Assembly: GCA_021018995.1 (NCBI GenBank)
Contig: CM037587.1
Coordinates: 67,413,604-67,477,603 of the forward strand
DNA: 64,000 nucleotides
Source: Chloranthus sessilifolius
Lineage: Eukaryota > Streptophyta > Magnoliopsida > Chloranthales > Chloranthaceae
Direction of reading: 5' to 3'
The position numbers and the translations under genes are program-made. Numbering within the stretch: the stretch's first letter is position 1; each line of letters starts with the position of its first letter. Of the stretch, positions 1-10,493 are shown in pieces. A model generated the notes under the pieces. It searched no databases, was not told the origin of the DNA, and saw only the letters and a program-made list of their open reading frames with translations.

Positions 1-1474
1 ATGGATATTGAGGGTTCGGATAAGCTGGCCATCGATAGTGGTTCAGGTTTGGAAATCTCAAACATTGGATCTACTTCCTTGCATCATGATTCATCTCTAT
101 TTCATTTACAAAATATTTTACATTGTCCATCCATCTCTGCAAACTTACTATCTCTCAATCAGTTTTCACGTGATAACAATTGTTACTTTATTTTTTCTTT
201 CACTGGTTTTCTTGTAAAGGACATCGCGACGGGGAGGACACTTTTCCATATGAAGAGTGAAAATGGGTTGTACCCGTTACATCTGTCAAGCAAATATTCG
301 CATCCATCTACTCGACCATTTGCTTTCATCGGGGAATGAGTTGAGTCATCAATTTGGCATCAAAGACTCGGCCATCCTGCAATTTCTATTTTGCATCGTT
401 TAGTGTCATCTTCTAATTTACCTCTTAGTGGAACTATTAAAGTAAATAATTTTTGTGACTCTTTTTCATGTAACAAAGTGTACTCGGCTGCCTTTTAATT
501 TCACTACATCCATTGCTTCTTCTTCTCTAGAATTGATTCATTATGATATTTGGACCTCTCCGTGTCTCTCTCTCTTGGGTTCCAAATATTACATACTGTT
601 TGTCGATGATTTTTCTCGATATACGTGGATATATCTAATGCAATATAACACATGAAGCCTTCACTTATTTTTTGCACTTTAAAACTTATTTCAAAATTTC
701 TTTTCAACATCCATCAAATCTTTTCAAAGTGATGGAGGATGAGAATACACCAGTGCTCGGTTTAAACAATACCTAACCCAACAAGGGATTTTTCATCGAT
801 TATTGTATCCTTATACACCTGAACTAAATGGTGTGTCGGAACACAAACATCTTCATATCATTGATATGGGCCTTACTCTTTTAGTTGATGTCGGGATGCC
901 CATTTGCTATTGGGTAGATGCATTTAACACTGCTATTTACCTGATTAATCAGCTTCCAGCTAAAGTACTAGGTCCCGATTACTCATCTCTTCAGGTTTTT
1001 GGTTGCACATGTTTTCCCTATTTGCGACCCTACAACAAACATAAAATGCAATTTCACTCTAAACCCTGTGTATTTCTGGGATACTCTCTCAACTATCATG
1101 GTTATCGATGTTTGTATTTTGATACTGGGCGTATTTTCCTCTCTCGTGATGTTATTTTTAATGAATTACAATTGCATTTCAAGAAAAAGTCACCGCCCAT
1201 TCCTCTACTCGTGGACAGTGTATCTCCCACGATCATATCTCCCTCACAACAACCAAATCAATACCCAAGACCCACTGCCACATCCTTGGTCTCTCCACCT
1301 ACTACCCATGCCACTTCCCCAACTTTGGAACCCACTGATTCATCTCCTACCATGGATAACTCTTCACTTGATGCACCAATACAGCCCCCGCAGTCCCACC
1401 CACATTTGATGGTTACTCGTGCTCAACATGGTATAAGGAAATCTAACCCAAAATATGCTTTACCATCTCACTGA
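1..1474 (+). pseudogene. copia GAG-pre-integrase and integrase region (broken)
   Basis: Frame 1 at 1-339 reads like the copia stretch between protease and GAG-pre-integrase (NLLSLNQFSRDNNCYF), ends at a TGA (337-339), and continues as the zinc-finger-like WHQRLGHPAISILHRL. A frameshift near 475 moves to frame 2 (SLELIHYDIWTS, YYILFVDDFSRYTWIYLM), which holds the first integrase Asp (HYDIW). The second Asp is near 732 in SFQSDGG, followed by an in-frame TGA. The last stretch, 803-1474, has the Glu in ELNGVSEHKHLHI and the typical downstream text LQVFGCTCFPYLRP. The Pro/Ser/Thr-rich tail (about 1200-1400) is the usual spacer before RT. Disabled by stops and shifts. Confidence 0.9.
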
Positions 1475-1488
1475 TTCCCGTTGTCTCT

Positions 1489-3023
1489 GAACCGTCATGC
1501 TTTAGCAATGCTGTTAAACAACCCGAATGGCGAACTACAATGAGTCTAGAGTTTGACACATTACAAAAAAATAGTACCTGGACTCTTATCCCACCACTAC
1601 CTCGTTCAAATATTTTGTCTAACAAATGGGTGTATAAGATCAAGCGGCGTGCCGATGGCTCTATTGAATGATTCAAGGCTCGTCTTGTCGCAAATGGGTT
1701 CCATCAACAACACAGCTCGGATTATACCGAGACATTTAGTCCGGTGGTTAAACATACTACCATCCGGACTATTCTTACTCTTGCCATCCATCAACAGTGG
1801 CCAATACAACAACTTGATATCCACAATGCATTTTTGTACGGATTTTTAAATGAAGAGGTGTATATGCGCCAACCTAAATGATTCGAGGATCTAAATTTTC
1901 CTCATCACATACGTCGACTAAATAGATCTCTTTATGGCTTGAAATAAGCTCCACGGGCCTGGTTTCAATGCTTCTTTGATTATCTTGAAGATCTTAGTTT
2001 TGCATGTTCCAAGGCAGATTACTCTCTCTTCACATACCATCATCAAGGCATCACAATTCTGCTTTTAGTGTATGTGGACGATATTCTTGTTACCGGCAAT
2101 AGTGAACGACATCTTCATTGGCTGATCTCTATGTTGGGCAAGGCCTTTGCTATGAAAGACTTTGGACCTCTTCATTATTTTCTCAGTATTGAGGTTGCTT
2201 GGTCCAACAATGGTCTTCATCTTACTCAAACCAACTATGTTGTTGATCTTTTTCGCCGCACACACATGGAAGATGTTAAATCAATTGCTTCTCCTGCCCT
2301 TAGTGCAAGAAAATTAGACCCATGTGACGGAGCCCCTCTCAAGGATCCATCCGAATATCATAGTATTCTAGGTGCATTACAATATCTTACTCTTACGCGT
2401 CCCGACTTGGCCTTTTTCGTTAACCAAGTGTGTCAGTTTATGCACCGACCTTCAACTACTTATTGGGGAGTAGTTAAGCGTATTCTTCGTTACATCAAAG
2501 GGACTCTAGAGGATGGTCTTTTCTTTCGTCCAAGTTCCCTCAAGCTTGAAGCTTATTCCAATGCTGATTATGCGGGCTACTTGGCTGATCAAAAATCTAA
2601 TGGTGGACATTGTATTTACCTGGGTTATAATCATATTTCTTAGAGTGCCAAAAAGCAGTCCACCGTATCTCGCTCTAGCACCGAGTCCGAATATCGCCAA
2701 CTTGCACATACTGCAGTAGAAATATTATGGCTCTGCTCATTGTTTCGGGATCTTCACATACATCTATCTTTCACTCCATTAATTTGGTGTGCTAATATAA
2801 GCTCAATTTGCCTCACTTCTAATCCGGTCTTTCATGCTCAGACTAAACATTTAGAGGGTAATTTTCACTATGTTCGTGAGAAGGATGTTCGAAAGGAATT
2901 GGATGTCCGATACATCCACACCATTGACCAAGTTGATGATATCCTCACTAAAGGTCTTTCGTCAACTCGATTTCAGACACTCAAGGCCAAGCTCATGGTT
3001 CGTCCGCGGTCCATTCACTTGTG
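1489..3023 (+). pseudogene. copia reverse transcriptase and RNase H (broken)
   Basis: Frame 1 reads through copia [46 protein letters not shown], then the catalytic box YVDDILVTG at about 2071-2097. RNase H follows, with SRSSTESEYRQLAHTAVEI near 2670 and QTKHLEGNFHYVRE near 2842, ending at DILTKGLSS. In-frame stops interrupt it: TGA after SIE (about 1669), TGA in QPK-FED (about 1879), TAA in YGLK-APRAW (about 1945) and TAG at 2641-2643. Stop changes such as CGA to TGA look like cytosine deamination after methylation. The family is certain; function is lost. Confidence 0.93.
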
Positions 3024-3026
3024 GGG

Positions 3027-3472
3027 TGTAATAGACACCAAATCAATCCTCCACCCATGCTGACTCATCCCATTTGACCAAGTCCACAGAAGATGCTAAA
3101 GATAATATTTCTTGATTTGGCTTGATAAGATTTCTTGATTTGCCTCCTCTTTTGATGTTGGCACAATCTTCTAATTTCTTAGGATTTTAAATTCTTGATT
3201 TGGTTTGATAAGATTTCTTGATTTACCTCCTCTTTTGATGTTGGCACAATCTACTAATTTGTTAGGATTTTAAATTCTTGATTTGGTTTGATAAGATTTC
3301 TTGATTTGCCTCCTTTTTTTATGTTGGCACATTCTCCTAATTTGTTAGGATTTTAAATTCTTTCTTCTCTTATATATGTACACTTGGTTGGCTCTCACTT
3401 GATTATTTATACTCATGTACTCCTCAATGAAAAAGAAAGGAAAAACAAAACTCTTATTCTAGTTTTGTTTCA
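3027..3472 (+). mobile_element. copia 3' LTR
   Basis: It begins TGTAATAGACACC directly after a short purine tract (GTGGGG, 3021-3026), the expected priming site for plus-strand synthesis, and ends TTTGTTTCA. Length is 446 bp. The paired 5' LTR is left of the window, so the edges rest on the TG/CA ends, the purine tract and the comparison with the unoccupied target text at 52652-52676. Confidence 0.8.
3109..3357 (+). repeat. 83-bp tandem repeat, three copies, inside copia LTR
   Basis: Copies start at 3109, 3192 and 3275, exactly 83 bp apart, each opening TTCTTGATTTGG and including a TGATGTTGGCACAATCT-like stretch and TTAGGATTTTAAA. Each unit also has the short internal repeat TTCTTGATTT twice. 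Tandem copies in this position of copia LTRs often act as transcriptional enhancers; no activity can be read from the sequence. Confidence 0.9.
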
Positions 3473-3889
3473 TATAATGCATTTGGCTATGGTAGTGGTG
3501 TTGGTGCGCGCTTTTTCTGGGTTCCTCTCGGTCCCCATTAAATCAGTGGCCCAATTCTGTTCAAGTGGACTCTAGTGATGCGGCGTTTGGAATAGTGGAG
3601 GTAAACTAAAAAAGGGGAGTTTTCTATAAAAATTCTTAGTTATTGCGATCGCCAGCTACAGATATTTAACGACGTTGTAACACGTCAATGATCACCCTTT
3701 AGAGCGGGTGTGGGTTACTTCTTTACTAAATCGTTCGCCTGCGAATGTCAGCAACTATGGCTCTTCCTTATAGTTTAGATATTTTAGTTTTCCTTTACTT
3801 TCCCTGTTATTGCTATAATTCAGATCGATTTGGGTTTCCTGATTCTATTGTGACTTTAGCTGTGAATTTATTAGAGTGGGTGGATCTAT

Positions 3890-4520
3890 TCTAATATTTG
3901 AATTCTATTAGGAGTCTAATTAATTTAGTTTCCTACTGTTATTAGAATTCTAATTAATTTAGTTTCCTAATCTACTAGAAGTCCAATTAATATCAGTCTC
4001 CTATTTATACTAGGAATGCAAATATGTTAATTCTGATAAAACTCTAATTAAATCAAGCATGTTGATTATACTAGAATTCTGAATAAAACAATTATCATAA
4101 TTCTACTGCAATTCTAATTGAAATAGAGAACTAATTTTACTAGAGCTCTAATTTAAGCAATGAATTAATTTTATTAAAAATCTAATTAAAGAAAATAAAC
4201 TAACTACACTAAAATCTAATTAAAATAAAGGAACTAATTTTTTCTAGAATTAGAATCAAAGCAATGTATTAATTATACTAAAATTCTAATAAAAAAAAAG
4301 GGATTAACTATACTGAAATCTAATAAAGCGAGGAATTAACTATGCTAGAATTATCTAATTAAAATAAAGGAGCTAATTTTATTAGAGTTCTAATCAAGGT
4401 GATTATTCTAATGATCTAAATTAAAATAAAGCATGTAAATTAATCATACTAAAAATCTAAGAACAGGTTGTGGAACTGATTTTCTAATCCTAATTAAAGC
4501 AACAAAATAATTCTAGAAAA
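3890..4520. repeat. AT-rich degenerate repeat of about 35 bp, E1 3' LTR
   Basis: The phrase GAACTAATTTTA followed by CTAATTAAA recurs with changes at about 4118, 4162, 4198, 4230, 4267, 4303, 4337 and 4370, a spacing of 32-44 bp. The same array is in the other LTR at about 50240-50870, so it was present when E1 inserted. In element orientation it lies downstream of the TATA box, in the R/U5 part. Confidence 0.75.
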
Positions 4521-5263
4521 GGGTTTTGGTCCTGCTATGCTAAGGAGGATTGGCCTCGTTCCCAAGTACCCTCCGTAAGCTCCCTTGGGCAAATCAGGTG
4601 GTTGAGATTAAAGGGAAATTGAATTTCGAATTATAATATTGGTATTTTTGGATATTCAAAGTCGATTTTGGGATTATAATTGTGAATTAAATTAAGAAAC
4701 TAGAGTTTTAGAAAACTAGCTGAATATTTGGGATTTTAGAAGTATTGAATTAAGAAATTAAAACTAAAATTTGAAATTCTAGGACTGAATTCGGGTCCGA
4801 AATCAGAAAATCAGGCCATATGATTAAGGACTGGTTCTAGAACCTAAGAATTAGAACCAGCGATTAATTATAGGACTGGAGATTAAGATTTTAGAACAGA
4901 TTTGAGTCTAGGGTCGGTGAATTAGTCCGTCAGATTAAAGACTAGTTCTAGAAATGGAGAACTAAAACCAAATATTAAAAATTACGGTCTAAAAAAAGGG
5001 TGCTACGATCTAAGACTGAATTAATATTAAAAATAAGAAAAATCCTAAGTCTAAGAACTAAGAACTATGATCGGAAATTAGAAATTAAATTCTTACCTAA
5101 GGTCGAGGATGCGGAGAGAAGTCCCGAAGATTCGAAGCTTGAATCTCGAAATCATGACTATGTTCCTCTATGGGTTCGTTCTCGGAGTTCTCTGGTTTTG
5201 AAATCCCAAAAAAATTCGATCTCTCAAAATTTCCAGCCTTTCTGGGGTGAATAAGAAAAAACT

Positions 5264-5720
5264 CTTTTATAGGTTTTTCTCCAATTAAACGCCCTATTTC
5301 AGGCGTTTAACTGGATTGCGCGTCGACCTCCCGGTGGTTAATCGCTTTGGGTTGGTCACTGACTCGGTGAGCGATCGGCTGACTTACTCAGCGAGTTTCC
5401 AAGTTCTAACAATGTTAGGACTAATTGCGCACCAATTATGGGGTGCACAATCCAATTAAGCTCCTCTTTCGAAGCATTTAATCGAGGAAGCTTGGGGGTC
5501 AAGGACTGTAAGACTAGGTCGAGCATAGGCCAATTGTGCACCAGTGGTGGGATGCTCAATCCGATCGCGCATCTCATGTGGGGCGCATGATCGAGTCTCG
5601 AGGTGGTCTAGGAAAGGAAGTCTGGTCTAAAAGGGGGACTGATTGCATGCTTATGGGTTTGCGTGCAATCAAATTGCACACGTGATTTTAGGCACATAAA
5701 TCGGGGCTGTCTGGGTTGGG
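5264..5720 (-). promoter_or_regulatory. E1 LTR promoter: TATA box plus upstream GCGC modules
   Basis: On the minus strand CTATAAAAG (5264-5272) is a good TATA box. Directly upstream in the same sense (higher + coordinates, 5290-5720) is a cluster of GC-capped motifs: ATTGCGCGTCG, AATTGCGCACCAATT, GGGTGCACAATCC, GATCGCGCATC, TGGGGCGCATGATCG, and GATTGCATGC to GCGTGCAATC. Several face each other as imperfect palindromes. The other LTR has the same layout (TATA-like at 51613-51622, modules about 51650-52050). The antisense gene of this element has a matching module upstream of its own TATA box (12660-13043). Confidence 0.65.
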
Positions 5721-5727
5721 TCTGAAA

Positions 5728-5964
5728 TGCTAGACTATTATTTCAGCTTGCATTTTGACTATATACTATTATTTTAGTATATAGTCTCCCTACATTAGCA
5801 TCTGAGCCACAAAGCTATTATTTCAGCTTGCGTTCAGCCATGTACTATTATTTCAGTGCATGGTCCCTGCGTTAGGGTTATGGGGCTTGAGCCACAGAGC
5901 TATTATTTTAGCCTGTGTCTAGCCATATACTATTGTTTCAGTATAAGGTCCCACATTAGGGTTA
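5728..5964. repeat. Higher-order hairpin repeat, units A-B-C (first half), E1 3' LTR
   Basis: The box CTATTRTTTYAG occurs at 5735, 5766, 5815, 5845, 5900 and 5930. Every second box is the loop of an inverted repeat: ACTATATAC/GTATATAGT, CCATGTAC/GTGCATGG, CCATATAC/GTATAAGG. The second half of the array resumes at 7866 behind the solo LTR; 7876 minus 5735 is 2141 bp, which is 248 (the period in the other LTR) plus 1888 plus 5. Confidence 0.9.
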
Positions 5965-6953
5965 GGGGTTGATGTCGCTCCAAGTGTGCCATAATTGTGT
6001 GCATTATGAATCAAAAATTAAAGAATTAAAGAATGCTAGGTTATATGGATGTTAACTAATGAAAGGGATATCAGCACATTGGAGCTAACACTGGCCTGCA
6101 AGATCAGGGCCAATTGTAGCAAGTTTTAAAAGTAAGTATTTCAAGATCGTCCACAGAGAATTTTGTCTAAACTGAGAGATAAACCTCCAGATCTGTGCTA
6201 CCAGATCTGGCTCTATAATTATCTAAAAAAAAGAATAGATAAAAGAGAGTGTTGGATTGTGTCACATTTAACTATAAGCAAATAAAGAAAAGAACTAACT
6301 ACATGATCCAGATCCGAGTTGGGGAGATGTTTAAAATAAGACAAATGCAGAAATAATAGCTTCATGTACTTTAGCCTCTGAATTTTAATGGAGAATCTGT
6401 AGTTCAACAGAGCAGATTCAATCTTCATCTGGCTACCAGCACAGATGTAAGAGAAATAAATCCGAATTAAGGAATAGGTTTAGACTTATGGCTATGATTC
6501 CACTTAAATGGTCACAGATCATCCAATAGTTGTGGCCTATTCTTTAGTTCGAATATGAACATCATCAGAATAAATCGCTAGAATTAGGTTACCAACGCTA
6601 ATTCGCATGTGGATGATGAATTAAGGGAAGTTGCATGCGGATGAGTGAATCTAAAGAAGTCTAATGCACTAAGGTGAACATTCAGAACCCTCGACATGAC
6701 TCCAATGGAGAAGACACAAATTACTGCAACCTTTTAAAATCCAAAATTACAATTACAGAGCACGACTTCTTAGAGAGCCCTCAGACTTACAGTCTTGAAC
6801 CCGAACTTGGAAGTACAAATCACTCACAATGGCTCTCAAAGGTAAACTACAAGAAGGGATTACTGGGGGTTCAGTTAAGCTATCTGTCCGGAATGAGGGA
6901 AACAGAGATCAAAACTCTAAAATCTGGTTACCCAAATTGGGCAACTGGTTCGT

Positions 6954-6963
6954 CTATTTATAG
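6954..6963 (-). promoter_or_regulatory. TATA box of the solo LTR
   Basis: CTATTTATAG on + reads CTATAAATAG on the minus strand, the transcription sense of this LTR. The homologous E4 LTR has CTATAAATAG at 34716-34725 on +. Confidence 0.65.
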
Positions 6964-7308
6964 TTTTCCTAAGCCACTCAAATGTGTATCAACCAATCGA
7001 ATTGGATAGATCTCAGATCAACCAATAGAGTCGAGCACCGTGATCCAGATCTTCGCCAATCGAATCGCTTGATCTGATTCAGCCAATCAGAAAACAGAGG
7101 CATCAATTCTGTTATGCATTTTGAAAGTTTGTTAGAGTTTCTAGAAGTTCCCGCTAAGTAATTTCATCTTTGGGTGTTCACATGGGGTGGAATATGCCTT
7201 TGGTTCGTGCTCAGAATCTTTCGGAATGTCTCTGGGCATTTCAATGCATTGGGCGCGTGCGACATTCGAATTGCCCTTGTTAAAGCTGCGAATCTCGAAT
7301 ACCTTTTC

Positions 7309-7511
7309 GCAGAGTTCAGGGGCCTTTTCACAAAATTCAATGACTTCTGAAGCTCTGTTCGCAAAGTTCAATCTTCTTTTCGAGGAGTTCAGATGCTCTT
7401 CGAAAGCTACACCTGGAGTTTTAGTCCTTTTCGCAGAGTTTAGGGGCCTTTTCGCAAAGTTCAATGACTTCTGAAGCTCTGTTCGCAAAGTTCAATCTTC
7501 TTTTCGAGGAG
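7309..7511. repeat. Imperfect direct duplication (period about 122 bp) in the solo LTR
   Basis: A stretch of about 80 bp beginning CGCAGAGTT(C/T)AGGGGCC and ending TCTTTTCGAGGAG occurs at about 7309-7390 and 7431-7511. The surrounding 7290-7570 is a looser array of the short motif TTTCGCAAAGTTC and variants. The related LTRs at 34140-34380 and 55340-55960 carry comparable motif arrays. Confidence 0.85.
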
Positions 7512-7865
7512 TGTTTTCTTCTTTTCGCAAAGTTCAAGGTTCTTTACGAAAAGTGCAAGTTCTTTGCGAAAAGAACTCTGTAGTGCATTTCTCTGTTCGA
7601 AATGTTCCCTGCTTCTCTTACAGGTCTTTGCCTCTTCTATTTAGACCTTTCCACAGCTGATGAGGTTGTTTCTTCACTTCCTTCCTTTGGACTGACATGG
7701 ATTGTCATCTTTTTGGCACTTTTGAGCTGCTTTTATGGTTAAGCGTGTCTTTATTGTTAGCTGCAACATAGGCACTTAAAATACTTATTTAGTTCTCTCA
7801 AGGGTCTATCAAGGCCCATATTAAGGGGTGAAAAATGGTATTTTCCAGTTCTCAACAGGGGTCTT

Positions 7866-8110
7866 AAATGTGAGACTATTGTTTCAGTTTGTATTCCGAC
7901 TATATACTATTGTTTCAGTATATAGTCTCCCTACGTTGGGACCTGAGTCACAAAGCTATTATTTCAGCCTGTGCTCAGCCATGTACTATTGTTTCAGGGC
8001 ATAGTTTCCAATTTAGGGTCATGAGGCCTGAGCCATAGAGCTATTGTTTCAGCCTGTGTCTAGCCATATACTATTGTTTTAGCATATGGTCCCAATTAGG
8101 GTTACGAGGT
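7866..8110. repeat. Higher-order hairpin repeat, units A-B-C (second half), E1 3' LTR
   Basis: This continues the 5728-5964 array after the solo LTR. Boxes at 7876 and 7907 begin it, with stems ACTATATAC/GTATATAGT, CCATGTAC/GGGCATAG and CCATATAC/GCATATGG around TATTGTTT(C/T)A loops. In element orientation it is the very start of the LTR (U3). Confidence 0.88.
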
Positions 8111-8167
8111 CAAAGGCTGACCGAACATATTTGTATATTCTGAGAGGGTAAAATGGGGGTGTCTACA

Positions 8168-8183
8168 GATGCCCTTCTTCGGT
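8168..8183 (-). promoter_or_regulatory. E1 polypurine tract
   Basis: Read on the minus strand, CACCGAAGAAGGGCATC directly precedes the LTR start TGTAGACACCC. A purine run touching the 3' LTR is the plus-strand primer of LTR elements. E2 has the same arrangement (15856-15871), which supports both the LTR edge and the minus orientation. Confidence 0.75.
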
Positions 8184-8389
8184 GAGCTCTTGCAAAGTAA
8201 GAACGCATCGAAGAAGTAGGCACCCCTCATTCAAGGTGTCTTCTCGTTTCTCTTGAGAAATCACAAATGTGAACTAGAGATGTTGACATGACATGCTTGG
8301 CCTTCTTATCTATCAGCGCAAGCTAAAATGGAGTATTAAGGGGCCCAATGGTAGCTATCGAAAGACATGTTCCATGCCGTAGATGCCCA
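8184..8389. other. E1 3' untranslated region, no feature seen
   Basis: Sequence between the polypurine tract and the tandem repeat of E1. I see no reading frame or repeat here. Confidence 0.5.
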
Positions 8390-8610
8390 GGGGCGATCCC
8401 ATCTCGTATCGCAACCCGCTGTCATAGACAGTCGACAGGGGAAGTCAGCGTATCCTATTTCGCGAGTACAAGGGGCATCCCGTCGCGTGGCACGACCTAC
8501 TGCGAGTGATAGTCAAACGGAAAGGAGAATCACTATATCCTAATCCGTGGGTGCAAGGGGCATCCCGCCACATGTCGCGACCTGCTACAAGGGGCAGTCA
8601 AACAGAGGGG
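8390..8610. repeat. 82-85 bp tandem repeat, about 2.6 copies
   Basis: Copies begin GGGGC(G)ATCCC at 8390, 8472 and 8557; each continues with a GCG-rich block, a CAGTC/TAGTCAAAC block and a TATCCTA block. The copies are clearly diverged. The array lies in E1's 3' noncoding region and is not in the LTR. Confidence 0.8.
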
Positions 8611-9414
8611 TATGAAGCAATCGAGGTATCGGGGGGCATCATATAAATGTCTATAAATAGGTCTAGGGACCGATAACATAATACAATATAATGTCAAAGG
8701 CTTTCGCAAGTCATGTCAGACCGGGCGCGTCATTGCTCACACCAATGCGCATCAAGCATTCCTTTTCCAATAGGCATTTGTAACTTCTTAGATTAAATAA
8801 ACTCGTTGGTCAGTTTCTCAGGGGAATGGGCGGTTTGGACTGGTAATTGAAGTAAAATTTGGTAGGTGAGTCTCTTTGTTCATTTTTTTTTCTTTGGTTT
8901 CTTCCTATTTTTGTTGTTTTGGGAGTAAAAGATTTTTAGTTTTGGAATAAGATTTTTGGTTTTAGAATAAGTGGTAAGAGTTTTTTTTTTGGTGTCGTTT
9001 CTTCTTCTCTTTTTTTTTTAAAGTAAAAGATTTTTGTTCGGGAGTAAGTAAGGGGTTTTAAATATTTGAAGTTTTAGGAGATTTAACTTAAGATCAATTC
9101 AGTGGTAAATCGGCGAAAAACGTGACTTCCGAGACATCGCTGAGCAAATCTACTGGTACGAGATTTGTGGACCCGACCGTTGATGTGGTTGTCAAGATGA
9201 CACTTGGCATGTTGGATACTCCTTCTAACCTTCTCGGCAAATACTGATGAATGTCTCTTATGGGAGGACTACAGTGATTCGCAAGTCGAGAGAGACAGGT
9301 TTTGAAAATATTTTGACTTAATCATAGCATTTTACAAGAAATATTGAGTAATTAAAAAGTGAGTAGTACTTACCTGGGAGTAATGCTTACCTGAATTATG
9401 CGTAGCTTGTACGG
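8611..9414. other. E1 noncoding region
   Basis: It contains poly-T and poly-purine stretches (8880-9060) and no convincing coding frame. It is probably part of the region upstream of the antisense genes. Confidence 0.4.
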
Positions 9415-10092
9415 TCAATGATGGGACTTGGGGATTGTCGGGGTGATGCTGCGATGGAACTTGGGGATTCTTCTCTTTTCCTCGTGTTCGCTGTGGCAAA
9501 GGTTGGTGAGTCCTGATGGGACGTAATGTCTTAGAGAAGTGATGCCACAATGGGACTTGGCATTGGTCGGATGCGAGAGGACATGGGAGGACTCCTGAAT
9601 CTTCATGCATTTCCGTTGTGACAGTGGTGTCTGGTGACTATTACATAGCGAGTAATTCAGGAGGAGGGCTCTTTGCTTTAGCGATGGGACATGATCGAGC
9701 ATTCTCCCTTTTCATTATATAGCGTGGCAGGTGTTGTTTGAGCTTTTCGAGTAGCTATGTTTGCGACGGGACATTGGCTGAACATAGTTAGTGACGGGAC
9801 GCTGATAGGATATTTGCGCGATAGATATTCATGTTTCTTTCTTTGGTAGATCTTGAGTTATGTAGGATCATGTTGTGGTTGCGCCATGATTGGCTTCATT
9901 TTTTTTGGCTTGTCACAAGAGGGTGTTGTAGTAGCATGATTGATATATCATGATGGGACTGGATATTGAGGTGGCGTCATGTGTGTGCATCTTATCATGA
10001 TGGGACGTATGTGACGGGATTACGCAATGGGATAGGAGTAAGTGGTCGTGTCATTCTTTCTGAATAGCGTGTGAGGCCACGCGATGGGACAG
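9415..10092. repeat. Dispersed GATGGGAC motif cluster
   Basis: The short word (G/A)ATGGGAC, or its near form GACGGGAC, recurs about ten times at irregular spacing: near 9421, 9515, 9551, 9682, 9758, 9792, 9952, 10001 and 10083, with looser copies (GATGGAAC 9451, GACGGGAT 10013, AATGGGAT 10027). All are in the same orientation. It is too irregular for a satellite; it resembles a cluster of protein-binding sites. It lies upstream of the promoter-like module at 10130-10493. Confidence 0.6.
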
Positions 10093-10129
10093 GAGAATTT
10101 TGATCAAGGTGGGGTCAAAAGGTGTGAGG

Positions 10130-10493
10130 TGGATTAATTCGGGTATTGTGCGCTTGGTAGGTGCCGCTCAATATGATTGCGCGCCTGTTTTCGAGCGTGT
10201 GATCACAGGTTCGATAGGTCGTTTATGCATATGTGTGTGTGCTTTTGAATGTATTATGCGCTATAATCGTAGCGCGTGATCGAGGCGTCACCAGGTTATT
10301 GCGTGGGCGACCTTTTATATTGTGCGGCTGGAGTGTGTCGTTTGATATGGTTACGCGGTTCATGTATTATGCGTGATCGGAGCGTCGCACCGTTCGCGCA
10401 GGCAATGGTTCAGTTGCGCGCTCGGGTCGGAGCGCGTGTTTTTGATTGTGCGTGTCATGTGATGCGCGTGATTAAGTCCGTGCTCTATATAAG
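10130..10493 (+). promoter_or_regulatory. Promoter-like module with GCGC motifs and TATA box in E1
   Basis: TATATAAG at 10486-10493 is preceded by a dense run of GCGC words (ATTGTGCGCTTGG, GATTGCGCGCC, GTAGCGCGTGATCGAG, GTTGCGCGCTCGG, GATGCGCGTGATTAAG). The layout matches the E1 LTR promoter and the module at 12660-13043. The gene it would drive is not recognisable, so this may be an orphan or a duplicated module. Confidence 0.5.

Larger units (their letters stand above)
1..3472 (+). mobile_element. Ty1/copia retrotransposon, 3' portion, degenerate
   Basis: The window opens inside a copia element. Domain order on + is GAG-pre-integrase, integrase, reverse transcriptase, RNase H, then a 3' LTR; integrase before RT is diagnostic of copia. 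The 5' LTR, gag and protease lie outside the window. The right edge is supported by the target: the LTR ends in CA at 3472 and is followed by TATAATGCATTTGGC, and the same target text without the copia LTR is at 52656-52670, preceded by GGGA. The expected 5-bp duplication would be TATAA (3473-3477). Several stops and at least two frameshifts make it non-autonomous. Confidence 0.93.
5970..7857 (-). mobile_element. Athila-like solo LTR inserted in E1 3' LTR
   Basis: It begins TGATGTCGCTCC and ends TTCTCAACA on + and is flanked by a perfect 5-bp duplication, GGGGT (5965-5969 and 7858-7862). The matching site in the other E1 LTR (around 52321-52325) is unoccupied. It is the reverse complement of the E4 LTR at 33864-35700: the text around 6085-6140 (CTGCAAGATCAGGGCC) and the terminal part (AAAAATGGTATTTT) both recur there inverted. 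No internal retrotransposon sequence is present, so it is a solo LTR, the usual product of LTR-LTR recombination. Orientation follows from the purine tract beside the E4 copy. Confidence 0.92.
3499..8167 (-). mobile_element. E1 3' LTR, interrupted by a solo LTR
   Basis: It is homologous over its whole length to 49851-52630. Net length without the nested 1888-bp solo LTR and its 5-bp duplication is 2776 bp, against 2780 bp for the other copy. In element orientation it starts at 8167 (TGTAGACACCC) and ends at 3499. It contains the 248-bp higher-order repeat, GC-rich motif modules, a TATA box (5264-5272) and an AT-rich degenerate repeat. Confidence 0.93.

Noticed and set aside
7187..7474. Frames of about 95 codons on both strands in the solo LTR
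   Set aside because: Produced by the TTCGCAAAG repeat array, which is open in several frames by its composition.
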